64,000 nucleotides of DNA, taken from UBA2136 sp047635695 (GTDB taxonomy: Bacteria; Pseudomonadota; Alphaproteobacteria; UBA2136). How positions within the stretch are numbered: the stretch's first letter is position 1; every line of letters begins with the position of its first letter. The notes beneath the pieces were generated by a model that did not search any database, had not been told where the DNA came from, and saw only the letters and a program-made list of their open reading frames with translations. Position numbers and translations under genes: made by a program. Location of the stretch: assembly GCA_047635695.1 (NCBI GenBank), contig JBLILN010000005.1:1-64000 (forward strand), read 5' to 3'. Of the stretch, positions 18,895-27,903 are shown in pieces.

Positions 18895-20700
18895 ATGGAT
18901 AATTTAATGACACTCTTTAAAGACCTTAACCTACACGAAGACCTACTCAAAAGCCTTGATAAAATGGGCTTCGAAAAAGCAACAGAAATTCAAGCGCAAT
19001 TTATTCCAATGGCACTAGAAGGTGGCGACGTTATGGCGTCTGCCCAAACTGGTTCTGGTAAAACAGCCGCATTCCTACTACCTGCATTCCAAAGATTTCT
19101 TGTGAACCCAGATGCAAGCAAGGCACAACGCAAAAAACGTGGCCCACGTATTTTGGTTTTAACACCAACACGCGAACTTGCTGACCAAGTAATGAAGGTT
19201 GCAAACGAACTACGTTCATTCACAGACATGACATGTCGTTGTGTTGTCGGTGGTGTACCTATCATGAAGCATAAGCGTATGTTGCGTGAAACTGTTGACG
19301 TTCTTGTGGCAACACCAGGTCGCCTTATTGACCTTATGAAACAAGGTGACGTTCACTTGCGTGATGTTGAAACATTTATTCTCGATGAAGCTGACCGCAT
19401 GCTTGACATGGGCTTCAGTGAAGACGTTCTTAAAATTTCTAAGGCAACACCAACACACCGTCAAGCGATGTTGCTTAGTGCAACACTTGAAGGTAAAACA
19501 GGTGGTATCGTTAATAAAATTATGAACCGCCCTAAATCAATTGAGTTGACTCAAGCAACACAAAAACACGAAAATATTACACAAGTTCTTTACCGTGCGA
19601 ACGACGCTGCTGGTAAGCAAGCATTGATGGATTCACTTGTTGAAGACAACAATATTTGGCAGGCTGTTATTTTTGCTGGTACGAAAGCAATGACAGAAAA
19701 ACTTTGCAAGCGTATTCAAGCGCAAGGCGAAAAAGCTGATTTCCTAAATGGTGACATGCGTCAATCTGCACGTACGGCTTCTATTCGTCGTATGCAAGCG
19801 GGTCAAATCCGTTTCCTTGTAGCGACAGACGTTGCTGCACGTGGTCTTGATATTAAATCACTGACACACGTTATTAACTTTGATCTTCCACGCAACAGTG
19901 AAGATTACATCCACCGTATTGGTCGTGTTGGCCGTGCAGGTAAGACAGGTGACGCGATTTCACTTGTTTCAAACGAACAGTGGGGTTTAATGCGTGGTAT
20001 CGAGCGTATGCTTGGTGAAGAGTTAGAGCAAAAAACAATTGAAGGTTTAGAATACGTCCCAAGTAAATCTAAACCAAGATCTAACGGTAAGCATGCAGGT
20101 GGACGTGACAGTAATCGCCCACGTAAGCCTTATTCAAAATCTAATTCGTCACGTGATGCAGGCGCTCCATCTGATAAGCCTAAACGTTCATTTAAGCCAC
20201 GTGATTCAGAAGGTGGTTCATCTGAAGGTTACAAAGGTAAACGTTCATTCGGTGATAAGCCATCTGGTTCATCTGAAGGTTACAAAGGTAAGCGTTCATT
20301 CGGTGATAAGCCAACTGGTTCATCTGAAGGTTATAAAGGTAAGCGTTCATTCGGTGATAAGCCAACTGGTTCATCAGAAGGTTATAAAGGTAAGCGTTCA
20401 TTCGGTGATAAGCCAACTGGTTCATCTGAAGGTTACAAAGGTAAACGTTCATTCGATGATAAGCCAAAAGGTGCATCTGAAGGTGGTCAAAAACGTTCTT
20501 TCGGTAAGCCAGCTGCTTCAGCTGATGGCGCTAAAAAACGTTCATTTGGTAATAAGTCAAATGATGGTTTTAAAGGTAAAGCGAATGCTCGTGTGAAGGA
20601 TATGTCTTCAGAGCGTTCTGCTGAACGTCCATCAAAAGTGAAGCAAGCTACATCTGCTGGCCGTAAGGTTAAGTCACTTGCAGGTCGTATTGCACACTAA
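18895..20700 (+). CDS. DEAD-box RNA helicase (RhlE-like) with repetitive C-terminal tail
   Basis: 601 residues. ATP-dependent RNA unwinding. All core motifs are seen: Q motif, AQTGSGKT, PTRELADQ, DEAD in ILDEADRMLDMGF, SAT in LLSATLEG, ATDVAARGLDIK and HRIGRVGRAGKTG. The core ends near residue 385. The tail is basic and disordered and contains five near-identical 17-residue repeats of the type GSSEGYKGKRSFGDKPT, probably an RNA-binding arm. The start ATG at 18895 has no strong ribosome-binding site; a second in-frame ATG lies at 18907. Confidence 0.94.
   Translation: MDNLMTLFKDLNLHEDLLKSLDKMGFEKATEIQAQFIPMALEGGDVMASAQTGSGKTAAFLLPAFQRFLVNPDASKAQRKKRGPRILVLTPTRELADQVMKVANELRSFTDMTCRCVVGGVPIMKHKRMLRETVDVLVATPGRLIDLMKQGDVHLRDVETFILDEADRMLDMGFSEDVLKISKATPTHRQAMLLSATLEGKTGGIVNKIMNRPKSIELTQATQKHENITQVLYRANDAAGKQALMDSLVEDNNIWQAVIFAGTKAMTEKLCKRIQAQGEKADFLNGDMRQSARTASIRRMQAGQIRFLVATDVAARGLDIKSLTHVINFDLPRNSEDYIHRIGRVGRAGKTGDAISLVSNEQWGLMRGIERMLGEELEQKTIEGLEYVPSKSKPRSNGKHAGGRDSNRPRKPYSKSNSSRDAGAPSDKPKRSFKPRDSEGGSSEGYKGKRSFGDKPSGSSEGYKGKRSFGDKPTGSSEGYKGKRSFGDKPTGSSEGYKGKRSFGDKPTGSSEGYKGKRSFDDKPKGASEGGQKRSFGKPAASADGAKKRSFGNKSNDGFKGKANARVKDMSSERSAERPSKVKQATSAGRKVKSLAGRIAH
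20215..20469 (+). repeat. Five tandem 51-bp coding repeats in helicase tail
   Basis: Five in-frame copies of a 51-bp unit starting GGTTCATCTGAAGGTTACAA, at 20215, 20266, 20317, 20368 and 20419, followed by a degenerate partial copy. Differences are few and mostly third-base changes, so the array may expand or contract without breaking the frame. Confidence 0.92.
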
Positions 20701-20720
20701 AAACTTCTTTTAAGTTTTGG

Positions 20721-20748
20721 AAAAGGCGCTCTTGAGCGCCTTTTTTTT
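20721..20748 (+). terminator. Rho-independent terminator after helicase
   Basis: GGCGCTC and GAGCGCC pair around a TT loop (20725-20740), preceded by AAAA and followed by eight T. Confidence 0.93.
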
Positions 20749-20884
20749 ATTAGCATGGTCGGTCATTTACTTCAAATAAAACAATGCTATGTATCACATG
20801 CTCTAACGGGGCGACTTATTTCAAATGGTGTTTTTATATTTTTAACGCTACACTGGTTTCATATTAAAAAAGAAATTTGAATTC

Positions 20885-21937
20885 ATGTTTGCACTAACAA
20901 AAAAAGAAGCTGGTAAAGGCGTTCACGCCACAAAAATAAAAAAGCCAAATGCACCCGGTAATAATGATGTACAGGTACGTGTGACGCATGCGGGTATTTG
21001 TGGTACTGACTTTCATATTTACAATTGGGATGAATGGTCCATGGGGCGTGTAAAACCACCCCTTGTTATGGGGCATGAATTTGTTGGTACGATTGAAGCC
21101 ATCGGTAAAAATGTCGTCAAATATAAAGTGGGGCAACGTGTCAGTGCTGAATGCCACATTGTTTGTGGTGTTTGTCGTTATTGTCGCACGGGCCGTTCAC
21201 ACCTTTGTCAGGAGACTTCTATTATAGGTGTGGATAGAGACGGTATTTTTACCAGCCTTGTGAATATTCCAGCCAGTAATATTTGGACAGTGGACGACGC
21301 TATTCCAAACCATCATGCTGCTATATTTGATCCGATTGGTAATGCCATGCATGCTGTTTCTAAGGGAGAAGTTGCAGGTCACAGTGTTGTTATTACGGGT
21401 GCTGGCGCCATTGGCCTTATTTCTATTGCTATTGCACGTTCGCTCGGTGCACGCCATATCAGTGTTATCGAACCACAAGAATATAAACGTAAACTTGCTT
21501 TAGAACTTGGGGCGGATATTGCCCTTGCGCCAGGCATTGAAGCGAACAATACAATTATGAGCGCCACAAATAATGTTGGCCCACACGTGTTGATCGAAAT
21601 GAGTGGTAATTCTATGGCTATTGACAATGGCTTAACACTTTTACAGCCTGGCGGTACTGCTGTTATGTTGGGTATTCCATCAAAACCCATTACTTTTGAC
21701 CTCGCTGAAAAATTTGTTTTTAAGGGCATTACCATGAAGGGTATTGTTGGCCGTGAAATGTTCAAGACATGGTTCCAAGTTGAAAGCTTTATGTTGAATA
21801 ACCCTGAAGCCGTTGAAAAGATTATTACACATATACTACCCGCAAAAGATTTTCAAAAAGGATTTGACCTGATGACGGCGGGCACCTGCGGAAAAATTGT
21901 TTTAGAATTTCAAGGAGCAGACGATGCATCATTTTAA
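20885..21937 (+). CDS. tdh: L-threonine 3-dehydrogenase
   Basis: 350 residues, zinc-dependent medium-chain dehydrogenase converting threonine to 2-amino-3-oxobutyrate with NAD+. Seen: catalytic zinc site HAGICGTDFHIYNWDEW and VMGHEFVG, structural zinc cysteines in ECHIVCGVCRYCRTGRSHLC, and the nucleotide-binding turn GAGAIGLISIAIA. It overlaps kbl by 14 bp, the next enzyme in the same pathway, which fixes the identity over other zinc alcohol dehydrogenases. Confidence 0.97.
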   Translation: MFALTKKEAGKGVHATKIKKPNAPGNNDVQVRVTHAGICGTDFHIYNWDEWSMGRVKPPLVMGHEFVGTIEAIGKNVVKYKVGQRVSAECHIVCGVCRYCRTGRSHLCQETSIIGVDRDGIFTSLVNIPASNIWTVDDAIPNHHAAIFDPIGNAMHAVSKGEVAGHSVVITGAGAIGLISIAIARSLGARHISVIEPQEYKRKLALELGADIALAPGIEANNTIMSATNNVGPHVLIEMSGNSMAIDNGLTLLQPGGTAVMLGIPSKPITFDLAEKFVFKGITMKGIVGREMFKTWFQVESFMLNNPEAVEKIITHILPAKDFQKGFDLMTAGTCGKIVLEFQGADDASF

Positions 21938-23117
21938 TGAACAAATATCAAACGACATAAAAAATCTTAAAGAAGCGGGTACTTATAAGCAGGCAAAGCA
22001 TTTGTTAGGGCCTATGTCATCACATGCACATATGGTTGAATCTTCTGATCCCATCACAATTTTATCGTCTAATAATTACTTGGGTCTCGCAAACCATGTC
22101 GATGTCGTTAAAGCAGGGCATGAAGCTCTCGATAAATATGGCCTTGGTACGGCGTCTGTGCGCTTTATTTGCGGTACAATGACTATCCATGAAGAATTGG
22201 AAGCTAAAATAGCCGCATTCCATTCTACAGAAGCGGCGCTAACCTATTCTTCTTGCTGGGCTGCCAATACGGGCTTATTTGCTGTGATTTGTAAAGCAGG
22301 GGACGTTCTTGTGAGTGACGCCTTAAATCACGCCAGTATTATTGACGGTTGTCGTTTGGTGAACAAGCAAGTTACAAAGGCAGTTTATGCACATAGTGAT
22401 ATGAGTGACCTTGAAAAAACCCTACAAAAACACAAAGACGCCAATAATATTTTTGTAGTGACTGATGGTGTGTTTTCCATGGAAGGTGACCTTGCTAAAC
22501 TGCCAGAAATAACGGCTTTGTGTGAACGATATAATGCAGTATTAATTGTAGATGATTCACATGGTGTGGGTGTTATGGGGCAAAACGGTAAAGGTACAGC
22601 CGAACATTTTGGCGTTGAAAATAAAGTGGATATATACACAGGTACACTCGGTAAAGCTTTAGGAGGTGCCGCGGGCGGTTATGTGGCAGGTAAAAAGGAC
22701 GTGATTGATATTCTTTTTCAAGCGTCACGCCCACAGATATTTTCTAATGGTATTTCACCTGTCACAGCGGCAGGTGCCATGAAGGCGATAGAATTAGTAA
22801 CACAAAAACGACTAACAAGTTTGCACGAAAAAATAAAATATTTTAGAGAAGGCCTACAAAAGATAGGCCTTATGCCTGTTGAAGGTGATAGCGCTATTTT
22901 GGCTATTATTTTAGGCGAGACAGCTTTCGCTATTAAAGTGTCTGATACGTTGCTGAAATATGGTTTTTTTGTGACTGGGTTTGGTTTTCCTGTTGTGCCA
23001 GAGGGTGAGGCACGTATACGTATTCAGGTGAGTGATGGTCTTTCTTACGCGGATATTGACGCTGCGATAGTCGCCTTACAAAAAACATCTATAGATTTAA
23101 ATTTCCCTAAGTTTTAA
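21924..23117 (+). CDS. kbl: 2-amino-3-ketobutyrate CoA ligase (glycine C-acetyltransferase)
   Basis: 397 residues, a PLP enzyme of the alpha-oxoamine synthase family that splits 2-amino-3-oxobutyrate with CoA into glycine and acetyl-CoA. Seen: NNYLGLANH, GTASVRFICGT, VDDSHGVGVMG with the PLP-binding Asp, and the Schiff-base lysine in TGTLGKALGGAAGGYVAG. It overlaps tdh by 14 bp, so the pair is co-translated; together they turn threonine into glycine and acetyl-CoA. Confidence 0.96.
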   Translation: MHHFNEQISNDIKNLKEAGTYKQAKHLLGPMSSHAHMVESSDPITILSSNNYLGLANHVDVVKAGHEALDKYGLGTASVRFICGTMTIHEELEAKIAAFHSTEAALTYSSCWAANTGLFAVICKAGDVLVSDALNHASIIDGCRLVNKQVTKAVYAHSDMSDLEKTLQKHKDANNIFVVTDGVFSMEGDLAKLPEITALCERYNAVLIVDDSHGVGVMGQNGKGTAEHFGVENKVDIYTGTLGKALGGAAGGYVAGKKDVIDILFQASRPQIFSNGISPVTAAGAMKAIELVTQKRLTSLHEKIKYFREGLQKIGLMPVEGDSAILAIILGETAFAIKVSDTLLKYGFFVTGFGFPVVPEGEARIRIQVSDGLSYADIDAAIVALQKTSIDLNFPKF

Positions 23118-23124
23118 AAGTGAA

Positions 23125-24135
23125 TTAATCGAGTTTTATTTCAAATAACATATGTTTTAATTTTTTTAAAGAACTGTTTCTATTAGCTCTGTTGTGCTGA
23201 AACTTACCATAAGCCTCTAATTGGTTTGGGTTTATGTTGAAAGACCATAAAGGTTCAGTGCTATCAGGCGTTGATGAGTATCTTAAATCACCCAGAGTAT
23301 ATTCTGCACCTTCTACAACATATAAAAATTTTGATGTGAATTTTTCAAACCTTAAAATATCATTTCTTGCTTGATTGTCTTGTCCTATTTCGGGGTAAAC
23401 AAAGGCGCCCTCAATAATGGGCACGTCTGTACCCGATATTAACTTTATATTGTAGTGCGGAAGTGAATGGATAGCGTCAATGTAGTGACGTCCATTATAG
23501 CGGTATATACTGCGCCATAGCACACTATTACCAAGCGTAGGGTTTAAGAATAGTCGTTCAATTTTATGTCCTCGATCATGGGCTACTTTATGCACATGTG
23601 CGCTTACGATATTTTGATTGTAAAATGTGAAACTTATATAAGTAAATGCGTAAATAACAGAGAAAATACTCAGTTTACGTGATCTTAAAACAGTCGCTGT
23701 AATAACAAAAACAAGCAATGGAATTGTGAATAAAGGGTCAATAATAGATAAGTTGCTCCACGCAACGCGCTCAAAAGAAAAAGGCCAATATAGATATGTG
23801 CCATAAGCCGTGCAGGCATCTAACAGGCCATGCGTCGCCACCCCCACAGTTGTAAATATATAATAAAGTTTAAAATCAGCTTTTTTACGAGAAAAAATAG
23901 CCCATAACGCTAAACAAACAACAAGGCCCACAAACGGAATACTTATGAGAGCATGTGTAAACTGCCTATGGTATTCAAGTGCAAGGAGAGTATCTGAATT
24001 TGAGCGAATAATGATATCAAGGTCTGGCGCCATACCACCTACAACACCACAAAAAGCAGCAAGTCTCATTGTTGCGCGTTTTGATGCACTCATTGAAAAA
24101 ACAACGCCAACAACGGCCTGTGATAAAGGGTCCAT
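23125..24135 (-). CDS. YdjM-like (DUF457) inner-membrane metal-dependent hydrolase-like protein
   Basis: 336 residues. The N-terminal half has several membrane helices with the family marks MDPLSQAVVGVVFS, GGMAPDLDII, YHRQFTHALISIPF and GLLDACTAYGTYLYWPFS, whose His/Asp residues could bind metal. The last 140 residues are soluble. The biological role is unknown; some relatives respond to DNA damage, which would suit its place 9 bp after a photolyase on the same strand. Confidence 0.82.
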   Translation of the reverse strand: MDPLSQAVVGVVFSMSASKRATMRLAAFCGVVGGMAPDLDIIIRSNSDTLLALEYHRQFTHALISIPFVGLVVCLALWAIFSRKKADFKLYYIFTTVGVATHGLLDACTAYGTYLYWPFSFERVAWSNLSIIDPLFTIPLLVFVITATVLRSRKLSIFSVIYAFTYISFTFYNQNIVSAHVHKVAHDRGHKIERLFLNPTLGNSVLWRSIYRYNGRHYIDAIHSLPHYNIKLISGTDVPIIEGAFVYPEIGQDNQARNDILRFEKFTSKFLYVVEGAEYTLGDLRYSSTPDSTEPLWSFNINPNQLEAYGKFQHNRANRNSSLKKLKHMLFEIKLD

Positions 24136-24144
24136 AACTCTTTT

Positions 24145-25545
24145 TTATCCTTTTATAAATGAATAGGCTTCAAGGGCTCTTTCACGTGATTCTTTAACGT
24201 CGACAATGGGCATGGGGTAATCACAGCCCATTTTGACACCCGCAAGCGTTAATATTGCTGCTGGTGCGTCCCAAGGTTTAAATAGATATTTAGGTGGCAT
24301 ATCTTTTAATTCAGGTACATATTTTTTTGTGTATGAACCAAGTTTATCAAATTTTTCACCCTGTGTTATGGGGTTGAATATTCTAAAATAGGGGGCGGCA
24401 TCAGAGCCACAGCCAGCTACCCATTGCCAGCTTGCGCTATTGCTTGCATGGTCAGCATCTACCAAGCAATCCCAAAACCATTTTTCGCCTTCGGTCCAAT
24501 GAATGAGTAAGTTTTTAACTAAAAATGAAGCGACGATCATACGTACACGGTTATGCATATACCCTGTTTGCCATAATTCTCGCATGCCAGCGTCAACAAT
24601 AGGATAACCCGTTTGACCCATTTGCCATTTTTGTAAAAATTCAAGGTCTACACACCAAGGGAAGTGATCAAATTTTGCCTGTAAATTTTTATGTTTTATT
24701 TCAGGGTTATGGTATAGCAAGTTGTACGAAAACTCGCGCCAACCTAATTCAGAACAAAATGTATCAATATTGTTATTTGAATTGTTAAATTGTGCTTTGT
24801 GCCAAACTTCATTGGGCGAAATTTGACCAAAATGTAAATAAGGTGATAGTTTAGACGTGATATCTTTTGCTGGAAAATTACGCCCATCCGCATATTCATC
24901 TATACGATCAGAAATAAATGAACTCAGGCATTTGTGTGCGCCGTCTTCACTGATATTCCATTTGTTCGTGATACCTTCATGCCATTTTAAGGAGGACAGT
25001 AAATTAAGAGACTTGATGGTTTCATATTTTATGTCACATACCACTATTTTTGAAATATCAATAGGTGGTAAAGGTTTACGCGGGTTTTGGGTCTTAAGTG
25101 CATTTTTATAGTAGGGCGTGAAAACTTTGTAAGGCGTACCATCACCTTTTAAGTTTTCCCAAGGTTCCCACAATAAAGAGCCATTAAAGCTATGAACGTT
25201 CATTTTTTCTTGAGTTAACGCCTTTTTTAATTCTTTGTCCTTGGGAATACGCCATGGTTCGTAGCACTTGTTCCAATAAATAGAATTTATGGAAAGTTTT
25301 GACATGACAGTCGGTATAATTTTCGCTGGATCACCTTTTAATATAACAAGTTTCCCATTCAATGACTCATTAAGTGATGCGAGTGCATGGTGCAGCCAAA
25401 CTTTGCTGGTAGCTCCCATATAACCAGTCTCACTCTCATCGAGTATATAAATAGGGATAGTATCACCCTCTTTTACCGCATGAAAGAGTGCAGGGTTATC
25501 CGAAAGCCTTAAATCTTGTCTAAACCAATGTATGGAAGTAGTCAT
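24145..25545 (-). CDS. phrB: Deoxyribodipyrimidine photolyase
   Basis: 466 residues. Uses blue light and FADH- to split cyclobutane pyrimidine dimers. Seen: N-terminal antenna-domain start IHWFRQDLRLSDNPAL, FAD-binding region with YADGRNFPAKDITSKLSPYL, HFGQISPNEVWHKAQ, ELGWREFSYNLLYHNPE, TGYPIVDAGMRELWQTGYMH with NRVRMIVASFLVK, and the C-terminal ASWQWVAGCGSDAAPYFRIF. The motif set fits class I CPD photolyase rather than a cryptochrome. Probably co-transcribed with the YdjM-like gene. Confidence 0.95.
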   Translation of the reverse strand: MTTSIHWFRQDLRLSDNPALFHAVKEGDTIPIYILDESETGYMGATSKVWLHHALASLNESLNGKLVILKGDPAKIIPTVMSKLSINSIYWNKCYEPWRIPKDKELKKALTQEKMNVHSFNGSLLWEPWENLKGDGTPYKVFTPYYKNALKTQNPRKPLPPIDISKIVVCDIKYETIKSLNLLSSLKWHEGITNKWNISEDGAHKCLSSFISDRIDEYADGRNFPAKDITSKLSPYLHFGQISPNEVWHKAQFNNSNNNIDTFCSELGWREFSYNLLYHNPEIKHKNLQAKFDHFPWCVDLEFLQKWQMGQTGYPIVDAGMRELWQTGYMHNRVRMIVASFLVKNLLIHWTEGEKWFWDCLVDADHASNSASWQWVAGCGSDAAPYFRIFNPITQGEKFDKLGSYTKKYVPELKDMPPKYLFKPWDAPAAILTLAGVKMGCDYPMPIVDVKESRERALEAYSFIKG

Positions 25546-25629
25546 GCTATATCAACCTTTTTAATGATTTGTAGTTATACATTGTATAGACGTAAAATAG
25601 GTAAAAAAAGTATATATAGGCTAAAATAA

Positions 25630-25746
25630 ATGTTTAACTTGCCGAACCGATATTGATGGACTAAGAGCCATTGCAGTTTTGTCTGTTTTAATTATTCATC
25701 TTAACAACGTTTGGCTCACAGGAGGCTTTATGGTTCGATATGTTAA
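25630..25746 (+). pseudogene. N-terminal remnant of an acyltransferase-3 (OafA-like) gene
   Basis: An ATG at 25630 gives MFNLPNRY then a stop. Shifting frame at 25652 gives IDGLRAIAVLSVLIIHLNNV and then WLTGGFM, the well-known first-helix signature of sugar O-acyltransferases. Family likeness ends after GGF. It is a frameshifted, truncated fragment of about 35 codons lying just outside island 1, so it is not the island's own acyltransferase. Confidence 0.75.
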
Positions 25747-25952
25747 AGAACAAAACCTTTCGGTGCTATTTTACACGAACTATTTGGCTGTTATCAAATT
25801 CATGACGGTGCAAATATTAAGAATAAAAACATAACATTATAATGCGTTGGAATTTAATTTTCTCTGAAAGAAGGTTGGTTACTTGCGCGATTTTTAGTAA
25901 TTATTCTCTTAGGATTTTAAATGAGGTGGAACTTGTAACACGGGCTAACATC

Positions 25953-26005
25953 TTTTAAATGGTGGGCAGGGAGGGAATCGAACCCCCGACACAATGAGCT
26001 TCAAT
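25953..26005. repeat. attL of island 1: 53-bp copy of tRNA-Phe 3' end
   Basis: Identical over 53 bp to 43927-43979, which covers the 3' half of the intact tRNA-Phe gene plus 7 bp of flank. It contains the CCA end, T arm and anticodon-stem part but no 5' half, so it is not a functional tRNA. This is the hallmark of a tyrosine-recombinase insertion into a tRNA gene. Confidence 0.95.
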
Positions 26006-26097
26006 TACAAATTGCATTATATATGTCAGTTTTAAAAGCTAACATGTTGAAATATATAGGGTGTTATTGTATGCAGTTGGTGGTTATTGACTATTAT

Positions 26098-26127
26098 TGC
26101 ACCGCCAGTGCACCATGAGTGCACCAC
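26098..26127. promoter_or_regulatory. Left integrase arm-type sites
   Basis: AGTGCACCA occurs at 26107-26115 and 26118-26126 (11-bp period), preceded by TGCACC at 26098. The same pair of motifs is found inside the right end of the island at 43844-43861. Direct repeats near both ends of an integrase-borne element fit arm-type binding sites. The stretch also lies just upstream of the integrase gene and could autoregulate it. Confidence 0.65.
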
Positions 26128-26190
26128 GAAAACTCTCTAAGGTATACATCTATAAGCAAGTATACAGAAATATTTTAGAAAGTAAATACA

Positions 26191-27285
26191 TTGGCAGTTA
26201 TAACACCTAGAAAAGCTTTAGATGGTAACATCACATACAGAGTTCAAATTCGTATGAAGGGGCAAAGAGCAATTAGCAAAACATTTAATCGTAAAACAGA
26301 TGCTAAAATGTGGGCAGCAGAAAAAGAAACAGAATTGCGTAACCGTAAGCATTTTAAAAATTATGATTCTAAGACGAGAACGGTCAATGATTTATTCGAT
26401 CGTTATTTAAAAGATGAACTTCCTAAAAGACAATCTGATCAAAAAAAATTTGAGCTGCATATAAAATGGTGGCGCAAAAGAGTTGGGCATTTTATTCTTA
26501 TTGACCTATCACCGTCTGAAATTGCTGCTTGCCGAGACGAACTTCTTAAAGAAGGCAATGGGCGTTTTGACGAAGACGGAACACCTCAGTTAAAATCTGC
26601 CTGTACGGTCACAAAGTACATGATAACATTTTCAATTATTCTTAACATCGCCATGAAGGAATGGGAGTGGCTGGATATATCTCCCATGTCGAGGGTTCGT
26701 AAACCAAAGGTAAGCAATGAACGTTACAGGTTTTTAAGTGTGGGTGAACGCCGTAGGCTTCTCGAAGCTTGCAAACTTCAGCACCTTTATACAGCTTATA
26801 AACCAGAATGGCTCTATAACCTAGTCGTTATTCGTTTAGGTACGGGGCTTAGGCCTAATGAAGCTGTGTTTTTAAAATGGAGTGAAATAGATTTAGATAC
26901 TGGGTATATCCGCATACAAAAGACAAAAAATGGTGAGCCTCATACAGTGCCTTTACCTGATAGTTCAAAAAAAATATTAAATGACATGTACAAAATAAGA
27001 CGCATGAACTGTGAATGGGTTTTTCCGCGTAAGGACGGTATAAAACCACTTCTCTTTAGGGCACGTTTTGTGCATGCCTTAAAAGTAGCTGAGATTGAAA
27101 ACTTCACATTACATGACTTGCGCCATACCACGGCTTCATATCTTGCTATGCAAGGCGCATCACTTCGTGAAATAGCAGAAGTATTAAAACACAAAACACT
27201 TCAAACAACCCAGCGCTATGCCCACATTTCAAAAGAGCACACACAAAAGTTACTGAACAAACTTGATGAAGAAATGTTTGGTTGA
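26191..27285 (+). CDS. int: Tyrosine recombinase integrase of island 1
   Basis: 364 residues. Catalyses site-specific recombination into tRNA-Phe. The catalytic set is complete: Arg221 (GTGLRPNEAV), His308 and Arg311 (LHDLRHTTA), His334 (LKHKTLQTTQRYAH) and nucleophile Tyr343. The N-terminal domain resembles the AP2-like arm-binding domain (GNITYRVQIRMKGQRAISK) and the middle is a core-binding SAM-like domain. The start is TTG at 26191. It lies about 190 bp inside attL and reads inward. Confidence 0.95.
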   Translation: MAVITPRKALDGNITYRVQIRMKGQRAISKTFNRKTDAKMWAAEKETELRNRKHFKNYDSKTRTVNDLFDRYLKDELPKRQSDQKKFELHIKWWRKRVGHFILIDLSPSEIAACRDELLKEGNGRFDEDGTPQLKSACTVTKYMITFSIILNIAMKEWEWLDISPMSRVRKPKVSNERYRFLSVGERRRLLEACKLQHLYTAYKPEWLYNLVVIRLGTGLRPNEAVFLKWSEIDLDTGYIRIQKTKNGEPHTVPLPDSSKKILNDMYKIRRMNCEWVFPRKDGIKPLLFRARFVHALKVAEIENFTLHDLRHTTASYLAMQGASLREIAEVLKHKTLQTTQRYAHISKEHTQKLLNKLDEEMFG

Positions 27286-27533
27286 AGAGATTGTAGCGAA
27301 TTATTCAATCAAAAAGATTGTTTATGCACATATGCAAAACATTTTCTTGCTGGCGGAATGAATGTTAACTCGTACTTTTTAACCAATACTTTTGGATGCA
27401 TACCTTAATCTATGGAAAAATGAAGTCGAGTATTATAAAGGAAAGAAAAATAAAACTTTATAGCTTGTGAAAATCCTTGGATTTTAGTTACCATGATCTA
27501 TAGAAATGCATTCTACAGATCATAGTAGTCATT

Positions 27534-27656
27534 TTTTGATACCGATCGGTATCAAAATGTATTGAAATGGACAAGATCTATAAAAATGTTACCGAACGGA
27601 AAAAATTATTGAAATATACTCAGTAAAGTACCATAATGTTACTGAACGGTAACATT
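27534..27656. promoter_or_regulatory. Three HipB-type operators at exact 50-bp spacing
   Basis: Site 1 GATACCGATCGGTATC at 27538 is the core of a perfect 24-bp palindrome (27534-27557). Site 2 at 27588 (GTTACCGAACGGAAAA) has one good half. Site 3 at 27638 is GTTACTGAACGGTAAC, palindromic in its outer arms with flanks extending to 27635-27656. All start exactly 50 bp apart. Site 3 is 20 bp before the hipB start. Binding by the HipB-HipA complex is inferred from family behaviour. Confidence 0.75.
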
Positions 27657-27675
27657 TATTGATAAGGTTGGTATC

Positions 27676-27900
27676 ATGGAAAACAATATCTCAGACACAA
27701 AAGAACTTGCTAGTGTAATTAAAGATGCACGTAAAGAGCAAGGTATGACACAGGATGACTTGGCAGGTTTAACAGGAACTGGCAGGCGATTTATTAGTGA
27801 TCTAGAAAAAGGTAAGGATACAGCCCAACTAGGTAAAGTTTTATTGGTATTAGGTGCACTTGGAATTGGCTTGTATGCCTTTAGTAAATGGAAGAAATAA
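27676..27900 (+). CDS. hipB: HipB-like XRE antitoxin/repressor
   Basis: 74 residues with one helix-turn-helix of the XRE type: VIKDARKEQGMTQDDLAGLT then GTGRRFISDLEKGKDTAQLG. This matches short HipB antitoxins that bind HipA and repress their own operon. The C-terminus is hydrophobic (VLLVLGALGIGLYAFSKWKK), as in other HipB proteins. It ends 3 bp before hipA and is preceded by three palindromic operators. Confidence 0.9.
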   Translation: MENNISDTKELASVIKDARKEQGMTQDDLAGLTGTGRRFISDLEKGKDTAQLGKVLLVLGALGIGLYAFSKWKK

Positions 27901-27903
27901 TAA

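Noticed and set aside
20215..20469. CRISPR-like spacing of direct repeats
   Set aside because: Repeats are contiguous 51-bp coding units with no unique spacers.
20192..20476. Long antisense open frame with regular repeats opposite the helicase tail
   Set aside because: It is the reverse reading of the 51-bp helicase repeats; the helicase frame has clear domain evidence.
25953..26005. Second tRNA-Phe gene
   Set aside because: Only the 3' part is present; there is no 5' acceptor strand or D arm, so it is an attachment-site copy.
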